Shown: positions 58,108-64,000 of the stretch, piece after piece
How the letters are laid out: each line of letters begins with the position of its first letter
Numbering within the stretch: position 1 is the first letter of the stretch
Source of the DNA: Bradyrhizobium elkanii USDA 76
GTDB taxonomy: Bacteria; Pseudomonadota; Alphaproteobacteria; Rhizobiales; Xanthobacteraceae
NCBI RefSeq assembly: GCF_023278185.1
Contig: NZ_CP066356.1
Coordinates: forward strand, 4,704,001 to 4,768,000
Reading direction: 5' to 3'
Length of the DNA: 64,000 nt
The notes under the pieces: generated by a model
Databases searched by the model: none
What the model was told of the DNA's origin: nothing
The model's input: the letters and a program-made list of their open reading frames with translations, nothing else
Made by a program: the position numbers and the translations under genes

Positions 58108-58353
58108 ATGTTTATGAATCGCCGCAAGAGCGAACGCCGCCCGTGCCGGAGCGTCGCCAAAATTCAGCTGGGCACAGGGTCGTTGCCACGCGACTGCATG
58201 ATCACCGATATTTCGGCCGGCGGCGTCAAGGTGATCGCCGAATATCTGGAGATCCCGCCGGAATTCACCATCATCCTGTCGACCGGTAGTCCGCGTCAGT
58301 GCCGGCTGGCGTGGCAGATCGGGCACGAGTTCGGCGCCCAGTTCGTCGACTGA
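58108..58353 (+). CDS. PilZ-domain protein
   Basis: Encodes 81 residues from ATG 58108. The N-terminal RRKSERRPCRS (RxxxR c-di-GMP motif region) and C-MITDISAGGVKVIAE (DxSxxG) are the PilZ signature; the rest is a small beta barrel. It may bind cyclic di-GMP. Its position beside the tad/cpa pilus genes suggests a link to surface attachment, but PilZ proteins are common in Bradyrhizobium. Confidence 0.85.
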   Translation: MFMNRRKSERRPCRSVAKIQLGTGSLPRDCMITDISAGGVKVIAEYLEIPPEFTIILSTGSPRQCRLAWQIGHEFGAQFVD

Positions 58354-58493
58354 ATCTGCCTTTTGGCTGCTTTCTCGCCAGGCGTCCGGCACCGGATCTG
58401 GGCCGGATGACGGCGACATGATGGCATCCTTAACCGGACCTTAGGGTTAAGCTGTGAGCATCCCGGAACCTTCGCCGTTCCGAGTCTCGCTTT

Positions 58494-59318
58494 ATGTTTG
58501 AGAAATTACCCCGACCCTCAGGCCGCGCGCGCCGTCTCGCGGGTACGGTTTCTGCCGCGATCCTGTTGATCGGGTTGTCTGCCTGTCAAACCTCCGGCCC
58601 GTCTGACATCACGGGCTCATTGGGCGAGACGGCGGAGGCCACGCCGGCCCCGGCCGATCCGCGGCGCGACATCGCGACCTACCACGAGCGCGTCCGCGCC
58701 AATCCGAAAGACACCGACGCCGCGCTGAAATACGCCCGGGCGCTGCGCGCCACCGGCCAGCGGGCCCAGGCGGTCGCCGTCATGGAGCAGGCGGTGCTGG
58801 CGCAACCCAGCAACAAGGCGCTGCTCGCAGGTTACGGACGGGCGCTCGCCGACAACGGCAATTTCCAGCAGGCATTCGACGTGCTCGGGCGCGCGCATAC
58901 CCCGGAAGATCCGGACTGGCGCATCCTGTCGGCGCAGGGCGCCGTGCTCGACCAGCTCGATCGCCACGACGAGGCGCGGCAGTATTATGCGAGTGCGCTG
59001 AAGATCGTGCCGGACGATCCGTCAGTGCTCTCCAATATCGGGCTGTCCTACCTGCTGTCGAAGGACCTGCCGAAGGCCGAGGAGACGCTGCGCCGTGCCC
59101 GGGAGCGCGCCCCCGGCGACATGCGGGTGCGAACCAATCTCGCTGTCGTGGTTGGCTTGCAGGGCCGTCAGTCCGAGGCGGAAACCATCATGAAAGCCGA
59201 TTTGCCGGCGGAGCAGGGCTCAGCCAACGTCGCCGCGCTGAAGCGGCTGTTGGCGCGCAGGGATGCGAGCCGCGCCGACCCCGACAAGATCCCGGTCGCA
59301 GCCAGTCGCCGCGACTAG
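58494..59318 (+). CDS. tadD: TadD-like TPR lipoprotein
   Basis: Encodes 274 residues. Lipoprotein signal with the lipobox IGLSAC (Cys31), then four to five TPR units (about 60-250: DAALKYARALRATGQRAQAVAVMEQ; LLAGYGRALADNGNFQQAFDVLG; SVLSNIGLSYLLSKDLPKAEETLRRA). TadD acts at the outer membrane in assembly of the Flp pilus secretin. Divergent/convergent location with cpaE (tail-to-tail) supports the role. Confidence 0.88.
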   Translation: MFEKLPRPSGRARRLAGTVSAAILLIGLSACQTSGPSDITGSLGETAEATPAPADPRRDIATYHERVRANPKDTDAALKYARALRATGQRAQAVAVMEQAVLAQPSNKALLAGYGRALADNGNFQQAFDVLGRAHTPEDPDWRILSAQGAVLDQLDRHDEARQYYASALKIVPDDPSVLSNIGLSYLLSKDLPKAEETLRRARERAPGDMRVRTNLAVVVGLQGRQSEAETIMKADLPAEQGSANVAALKRLLARRDASRADPDKIPVAASRRD

Positions 59319-59333
59319 GGCGCTAGCGGGACG

Positions 59334-60602
59334 CTAGCCGGCGGCCCGGCGCCCGTCGTTTCGCCGTGACTGCAGCTTCTTGAGGATCGGCGACAGGAAC
59401 GACTCGCGGGCTTCGGCGAGATCGGGACGGCCGGTAAGGCGCTGCGCGATCTGCAGGAAAGTCCTTGTGGTGCGGTGACGCGCGGAGACCTCCGCGATCA
59501 TCTGGCCATTGTTGGCGGCTTCACCGAACAGCCTGCAGTCGAACGGGATGGCCGCGATCGGCTGGCTCTCGATCGTCTTGGCGAAATCCTTGACCTCGAT
59601 CTCGGGGCGCTTCGACATGCCGACCTGGTTCAGGCAGTAGAGCGGCGGGCGGTCGTTCGGACGCGCGGTCCTCAACAGGTTCATCATGTTCTTGGTGTTG
59701 CGCATGTTGGCGAGGTCGGGCTCGGCCACGATCAGGATATCGTCGGCACCGACGAGCACGCGTTTGGTCCAGGCGGTCCATTGATGCGGCACGTCGAGCA
59801 CGATGCAGGACGTCGTCATGCGCATCGTATCGAAGATGGCATCGAACGCCTCGGCGCCGAAATCGTAGACCTGGTCGAGGGTGGCCGGCGCCGCCAGCAG
59901 GCTGAGATGATCGCCGCACTTTGCGAGCAGGCGCTCCATGAAGGCAGAGTCCGGACGTTCGGGCGAGAACACGGCGTTGGCAATGCCCTGCACCGGGTCC
60001 TGATTGTAGTCCAGGCCGGCGGTACCGAAGGCGAGGTCGAGATCGACGACGACCGAGTCCAGCCCGAGGTCGCGCGCGATGGTCCAGGCGACATTGTGGG
60101 CAATGGTCGAGGCGCCGACGCCGCCCTTGGCGCCCGCGACCGCGATCAGGCGGCCGACCGAGACCGCTTCGGAGGCCGAGAACAGGCTGCAGATCGAGCG
60201 CACGATGTCGAGCACCTTGACCGGCCCGATGACGTAGTCGTTGACGCCGCGCCGGACCAATTCGCGATACGGCGCAGTCTCGCCGGGCGTGCCGAGCACC
60301 ACGACGCGGGTGCCGGGATCGCAGACCGTGGCGAGCTCGTCGAGACCTGCGAGGAAATCGTGATCCGGCTCGGTCTCCAGCATGATGACGTTGGGCGTCG
60401 GCGCCTTGTGGTAGGCGTCGATCGCTGCGGCGATGCCGCCCATATGGACGGAGAGATGAGCCTTGGCGAGCCGGCGGTCGTCGGCAGCCGCGCGCGCGTT
60501 CGCGGCGGTCGCGACGCTGGCGCAGAACGCCTGCACGGAAATCCGCGGCGCCGGCGCGATGTAGTCGTTGGCGTGCTGCGGCTCGTCTTGCTGTTCGGTC
60601 AT
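59334..60602 (-). CDS. cpaE: Tad pilus assembly protein CpaE (TadZ)
   Basis: Encodes 422 residues. An N-terminal receiver-like domain (about 20-140), then a ParA/MinD-type ATPase with deviant Walker A VAGAKGGVGASTIAHNV (about 155-170) and CIVLDVPHQWTAW. TadZ-like proteins localise pilus machinery to the pole. The Lys-Gly-Gly-Val-Gly-Ala-Ser form (Lys replaced by Ala at the second position) is usual for CpaE. Overlaps cpaD by 4 nt. Interacts with the CpaF ATPase, which lies beyond this operon end. Confidence 0.93.
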   Translation of the reverse strand: MTEQQDEPQHANDYIAPAPRISVQAFCASVATAANARAAADDRRLAKAHLSVHMGGIAAAIDAYHKAPTPNVIMLETEPDHDFLAGLDELATVCDPGTRVVVLGTPGETAPYRELVRRGVNDYVIGPVKVLDIVRSICSLFSASEAVSVGRLIAVAGAKGGVGASTIAHNVAWTIARDLGLDSVVVDLDLAFGTAGLDYNQDPVQGIANAVFSPERPDSAFMERLLAKCGDHLSLLAAPATLDQVYDFGAEAFDAIFDTMRMTTSCIVLDVPHQWTAWTKRVLVGADDILIVAEPDLANMRNTKNMMNLLRTARPNDRPPLYCLNQVGMSKRPEIEVKDFAKTIESQPIAAIPFDCRLFGEAANNGQMIAEVSARHRTTRTFLQIAQRLTGRPDLAEARESFLSPILKKLQSRRNDGRRAAG

Positions 60603-61336
60603 TTCGCGGCGTCGCTCAGCTTGGCTTTCTCGGCTTCGGGGTAGGCGGTCGCGGTCGACTCACCCTTGCGGTATTTGTCGAACGCGATCGAACGGCGCGG
60701 CGTATAGGCTGCGGTCTCGGTTCGCGGCTGTTCGAGGTCGGACGGATTGGCGACCATCGCGGCAAGGTTACGCTGCGTGGCGCAGCCGAAATTGTCGTAC
60801 TGCTTGTTCTGGTTGTAGCTCGGATTGTAGATCGAGGGACCGAGGTCGCTCGGCCACACTCCGCAGGGACCGGCGACGGCGGCCATCTTCGGATAACTCA
60901 GCCGAATGGTCGGAAGCGCGCGCGGATCGTCGAGATAGGGGCGCTTGGTGATGGCATGGGCGGGCACGCCCATCGACGCCAGCAGGCCGCGGATCTCCTG
61001 ATACACCGCCTGTGCCGAGCGCGCGTTCGAGCTGTCGGCCGGCACGTCGATCGCAATCGCGCCGGTGCCTTCGCGGCGCCAGGTGCGCGCCAGCCCCATG
61101 ACGTCGTCGCGCTGCGTTTCGGTGAGGTTGCCGCGGGCACGGCCGACGAAGACGACGATCGATTGCTCGCCTTCGGTGACGGCGATCGGATGCCGCTGCC
61201 GGTAGTCGTCCGGCACCGTGCCGGTGACGACATCGCTCGTCAGATTGCAGCCGCCGAGCGCGATCGCGCTGACGACGAGGGCGCCGAACAGCGACAGCGT
61301 CCTGGCACGACCGGCTTGTGTGTTGCGTGTCATCAT
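60599..61336 (-). CDS. cpaD: Tad pilus lipoprotein CpaD
   Basis: Encodes 245 residues from ATG 61336 with GGGGGAT upstream. Lipobox ALGGC (Cys30). Contains the CpaD family pattern (VPDDYRQRHPIAVTEGEQSIVVFVG near 42-65, LTETQRDDVMGLARTWRREG, VAGPCGVWPSDLG...NFGCATQRNLAAMVANPSDL). Outer-membrane lipoprotein that partners the secretin CpaC. Coupled to cpaE. Confidence 0.92.
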   Translation of the reverse strand: MMTRNTQAGRARTLSLFGALVVSAIALGGCNLTSDVVTGTVPDDYRQRHPIAVTEGEQSIVVFVGRARGNLTETQRDDVMGLARTWRREGTGAIAIDVPADSSNARSAQAVYQEIRGLLASMGVPAHAITKRPYLDDPRALPTIRLSYPKMAAVAGPCGVWPSDLGPSIYNPSYNQNKQYDNFGCATQRNLAAMVANPSDLEQPRTETAAYTPRRSIAFDKYRKGESTATAYPEAEKAKLSDAAK

Positions 61337-61366
61337 AGGATCCCCCAACCCCTTCAGGTCCGCGCC

Positions 61367-62836
61367 TCAGTCGATGATGAAGCCGAAATTGACCGGCGTG
61401 GCGCCGATCGGCTCGCCGCGGGCGGCAACGCCGTAGATGCGATTGACGCGCGCCAGCAGCGCCGACTGCGCGTCGGAAGCCGGGGCAAATCCGTCGTCGG
61501 GACGGGACAGCTCCTTCTGTGCAACAGCGCGCACCACGTAGGGCGTCACGATGACCATGAGCTCGGTCTCGTTGTTGACGAAGTCCTGGCTCCTGAAGAG
61601 CTGGCCGAGGATCGGGATCTGGTCGACGCCAGGCATGCCGTTGATGGCCTGCTTGGTTTGCTCCTGGATCAAGCCGGCCATCGCGATCGAGCCGCCGGAG
61701 GGCACCTCCAGCGTGGTGTCGGCGCGGCGGGTCTTGATCGAGGGAATGGTCGTGCCGTTCTGGCCGCCGGTCAGGGCGTTTTCCATCGAGACTTCGGAGA
61801 CCTCGGTCATCACCTTGAGGCTGATCCGGCCCTCGGTCAGCACCACCGGAGTGAAGTTGAGCGAGATGCCGAATTTCTTGAAGCTGACGGTCTGAACGCA
61901 ATTGCCGATCGTGCCCGACGTCGTCGTCTGGCAGGTAACGCCGGTCGGAATCGGAAACTCGCCGCCCGAAATGAAGGTCGCCGACTCGCCGGAGATCGCG
62001 GTGAGGTTGGGTTCGGCCAGCGTCTTGACCACGCCCGCGCTCTCCATCGCGCGCAGCGTCGCCGTGACCGTCGGCACGCCGAGCTTGTTCAGGGCTGCGC
62101 CCGTCAGCCCGTTGTTGGGGGCGAGCGCACCGTTATTGGCGGTGAAGGCGTTGGCGTTGTTGAAGACCACCGCGGCGGTTCCGTAGTTCATGTTGGCGCT
62201 GAGGTCGACGCCGAGCTGCTTGACGACGTCCCGGCGGACCTCGGCGACGGTGACTTTCAGCATCACCTGGTCGCGGCCGCGGACCACGATGGAATTGACG
62301 ACCTTGTCGGCGCTGCCGACCAGTTTGGCGGCGATGTCGCCGGCCTGCTGGGCCTCGACCGGGCTTGCCACCGTGCCGGTCAGGACGACGCTGTCGCCGA
62401 CGCCCTCGATCTGGACGCCGGGCAGCATCTGCTTCAGCGCGGCGCGCATGCCGTTGAGGTCGCGCTTGATCGCGATGTCGTAGGAGGCGACCTGGTTGCC
62501 GTCGGCGTCGAAGAACACCACGTTGGTCTGGCCGACCGCCGCGCCGATGATATAGGCGCGCTGCGCCGAGCGGATCACGGCGTTGGCGATCTTGGGATCG
62601 GCGACGAGAACGTCCTTGGCCTCGCGCGGCAGATCGACCACTACCGACTTGCCAACGCCGAGCGAGACGGAACGCGTCTTGGCGGCGATGCTGCTCGTCA
62701 CCGCGACATCTGCGTTCTTGTCGGGATCGGTCGCGCTGGCAAGGGCAGGGATCAGCATCAGCGCAGTGATCGCCGACAATGACAGCGCGCGGACCAGCGT
62801 GGTCGACGTCGCCATTTGTTTCGCACCCGTCGTCAT
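61367..62836 (-). CDS. cpaC: Tad pilus secretin CpaC (RcpA)
   Basis: Encodes 489 residues with a signal peptide (ALSLSAITALMLIPALASA). N-terminal pilus-formation/BON-like domains (about 45-190: SVSLGVGKSVVVDLPREAKDVLVADPKIANAVIRS; DKVVNSIVVRGRDQVMLKVTVAEV) precede the secretin domain (about 240-430: EPNLTAISGESATFISGGEFPIP; TEVSEVSM; VPSGGSIAMAGLIQEQTKQAINGMPGVDQIPILGQLF). It forms the outer membrane channel for the Flp pilus. Confidence 0.94.
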   Translation of the reverse strand: MTTGAKQMATSTTLVRALSLSAITALMLIPALASATDPDKNADVAVTSSIAAKTRSVSLGVGKSVVVDLPREAKDVLVADPKIANAVIRSAQRAYIIGAAVGQTNVVFFDADGNQVASYDIAIKRDLNGMRAALKQMLPGVQIEGVGDSVVLTGTVASPVEAQQAGDIAAKLVGSADKVVNSIVVRGRDQVMLKVTVAEVRRDVVKQLGVDLSANMNYGTAAVVFNNANAFTANNGALAPNNGLTGAALNKLGVPTVTATLRAMESAGVVKTLAEPNLTAISGESATFISGGEFPIPTGVTCQTTTSGTIGNCVQTVSFKKFGISLNFTPVVLTEGRISLKVMTEVSEVSMENALTGGQNGTTIPSIKTRRADTTLEVPSGGSIAMAGLIQEQTKQAINGMPGVDQIPILGQLFRSQDFVNNETELMVIVTPYVVRAVAQKELSRPDDGFAPASDAQSALLARVNRIYGVAARGEPIGATPVNFGFIID

Positions 62837-62849
62837 ATCGAAGCCCCCA

Positions 62850-63650
62850 TCACTTCTGTGTCGTCAGAGAGCTCGGGATGCCGAAGCGCACCACCTTGAT
62901 GCTCTCGCCCCGCTTCGGGGCATGGTCTCTGGTCTCGTCGGTCTGCTCGTTGACGTCGGCGATGCTGCGCAGCGCCAGCGCCAGCGTGCCGCTCTGCCGG
63001 GCGCGCGCCAGCGTCTCGGCCTGCTCGGGCTTGAGCTCGAGGGTCACGGTCTTGCCGACGAGGGAGTTGTTGCCGTCCTTCTCCTTCGGCGCCTGGTCGA
63101 TCGCCAGCACGCGGACGTTGGACAGCAGGATTTCAGTGGTGACGATATCGCGGCCGCCTTGCTGATCGGGATTCTTGTCGCGACGCGACAGGATCACATC
63201 GACGCGGTCGTTCGGCAGAATGAAGCCGCCGGCGCCGGTCTCCGGCGAGATTTCGGTGGAGATCGCGCGCATGCCGGAGGGCAGGATCGCGGCCATGAAG
63301 CCGCTTCCATTGGCCTTGACCAGCTTTTGCTCGCGGATCGGCTCGCCGACGATGAAGGGCGCGCGTGCGATCGAACCGATAACGTCATTCATGGCATTGG
63401 CGTTGGCGTCGTGACGGATGAACGCGCTGCTTGCAGTTTCAGCCGGCCAGCGCTGCCACTGGATGTCTTCGGCCTTGACCGATTGACCGAGTCCGATGTC
63501 GGACTTTGCGACCAGCACTTCGACGGTCGGCAGTTGCGCGACGGGCGGCGCGACCGGCGCCGGTTTGCGATCGCCAACGCTCGCCAGATACATGGCCGCG
63601 AGGCCTGCGACGCCGGCGATGCCGAGGACCACGATGCGTGCCGTTTTCAT
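62850..63650 (-). CDS. cpaB: Tad pilus assembly protein CpaB (RcpC)
   Basis: Encodes 266 residues from ATG 63650. An N-terminal membrane anchor (IVVLGIAGVAGLAAMYLA), SAF domain (about 45-115: VEVLVAKSDIGLGQSVKAEDIQWQRWP), and RcpC/CpaB core (ILPSGMRAISTEISPETGAGGFILPNDRVDVILSRRD; VTTEILLSNVRVLAIDQ; TVTLELKPEQAETLARARQSGTLALALR). A 13-nt gap separates it from cpaC. Upstream sequence in the longer frame is non-coding-like, so this start is preferred. Confidence 0.94.
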   Translation of the reverse strand: MKTARIVVLGIAGVAGLAAMYLASVGDRKPAPVAPPVAQLPTVEVLVAKSDIGLGQSVKAEDIQWQRWPAETASSAFIRHDANANAMNDVIGSIARAPFIVGEPIREQKLVKANGSGFMAAILPSGMRAISTEISPETGAGGFILPNDRVDVILSRRDKNPDQQGGRDIVTTEILLSNVRVLAIDQAPKEKDGNNSLVGKTVTLELKPEQAETLARARQSGTLALALRSIADVNEQTDETRDHAPKRGESIKVVRFGIPSSLTTQK

Positions 63651-63937
63651 GCGATTGTCTGAATGCCCTTCACACAGGGCAATCGCGTCCTTGCGGCACT
63701 GACAGCCCTTCCCGGGAGCATCACTACGGCCGCAAAAGTATAAGGGAACTTGATGGAAGGTCCGGACAATTAAGGGATTGGTGGGGATGGTGAACGGCGA
63801 GTTATCGATGCTGTCGCATCTCCGCAGAATCCCGGAGATCGTGCGCGCGCAACGTGTGCGACGTGGGGGCCGCAACGCGGCGTCACGGCCGGTCGGCCGT
63901 GGTTAATGTCGCCTACGCGCAAGCCCGCGCGTACGGA
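63651..63937. other. Intergenic region upstream of cpaB
   Basis: About 287 bp between cpaB and a partial leftward gene. It should hold the cpa operon promoter (minus strand); TATACT-like sequence occurs but no convincing -35 partner. No pilin or prepilin peptidase gene is in the window. Confidence 0.45.
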
Positions 63938-64000
63938 TCAGAGCGCGGCCTTCAGCGCGGCAAATCCACGGTCGAGATCGGCCTTGAGGTCGTCGAGATT
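63938..64000 (-). CDS. C-terminus of a leftward gene (possibly PLP sulfhydrylase)
   Basis: Only the last 20 residues (NLDDLKADLDRGFAALKAAL) and the stop at 63938-63940 are in the window. The ending resembles C-termini of O-acetyl/O-succinylhomoserine sulfhydrylase-type cystathionine-gamma-synthase family proteins. Too short for certainty. Confidence 0.35.
   Translation of the reverse strand, partial: NLDDLKADLDRGFAALKAAL

Noticed and set aside
59475..62782. Long plus-strand open frames opposite cpaE, cpaD and cpaC
   Set aside because: Shadows of well-recognised pilus genes; products are low-complexity with no domain.
1..64000. CRISPR array or insertion sequence
   Set aside because: No regularly spaced direct repeats and no transposase-like gene were seen.

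Overview
The window is a GC-rich alphaproteobacterial chromosome segment, most likely Bradyrhizobium or a close relative. I infer this from the overall protein style and from the host genes on the right: a cpaBCDE/tadD pilus locus, an alpha-2-macroglobulin gene coupled to pbpC, and a lipid-glycan gene set. About two thirds of it (1 to about 42.52 kb) is an apparently intact HK97-like, long-tailed (siphovirus-type) prophage. Its right end abuts the 3' end of a tRNA-Arg(TCT) gene at 42522-42598. No second copy of the tRNA 3' end is visible near the left edge, so the prophage continues beyond the window.

Prophage left arm (1-4.7 kb): a small HTH-like protein and a minimal ATP-dependent DNA ligase, then a leftward lysogeny operon (two unknowns, excisionase-like gene, tyrosine integrase, one unknown) whose genes overlap by 4 nt. 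A DUF4118-like membrane gene and the XRE repressor sit between two clusters of a 15-bp palindromic operator (TTCAC-N5-GTGAA). Early rightward operon (4.7-14.9 kb): a probably leaderless cro-like gene starts a tightly coupled gene train. It carries a GapR-like (DUF2312) nucleoid protein with an added C-terminal domain, an HNH_3 nuclease, a winged-helix regulator, a ParB/MT-A70 fusion with an altered catalytic motif, a cytosine-5 methyltransferase with about seven tandem repeats, an initiator-like protein with iteron-like palindromes inside its gene (lambda O-like), and finally a NusG-family protein.

Between the NusG-like gene and the first late gene lie about 435 bp with no gene but nine inverted repeats, four of them terminator-like. 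The parsimonious reading is that the NusG paralogue is the late antiterminator and this leader is its target or barrier. The late operon (15.3-41.4 kb) has HNH, terminases, portal, protease, capsid, connectors, tail tube, a tail chaperone with a -1 frameshift site (A AAA AAG), tape measure, tail tip, fibre and tailspike. After the tailspike come two secreted cargo proteins, one resembling a D-glucuronyl C5-epimerase, then an orphan ParA-like ATPase, the lysis genes (endolysin, overlapping spanins, small membrane proteins) and a short protein resembling the Acb2/Tad1 hairpin family. A strong terminator closes the operon. A two-gene leftward regulator cassette with its own palindromic operator lies between it and the attachment site.

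Host side (42.6-64 kb): alpha-2-macroglobulin and pbpC (periplasmic protease trap with penicillin-binding protein 1C); an ArnT-like glycosyltransferase, PAP2 phosphatase, GT2 polyprenyl-phosphate glycosyltransferase and LAB_N membrane protein (lipid-linked sugar and lipid A/LPS modification); an M23 endopeptidase; a Na/Pi cotransporter; a PilZ protein; tadD; and divergent cpaB-C-D-E of the Tad/Flp pilus. The last 63 bases are the C-terminus of another leftward gene.
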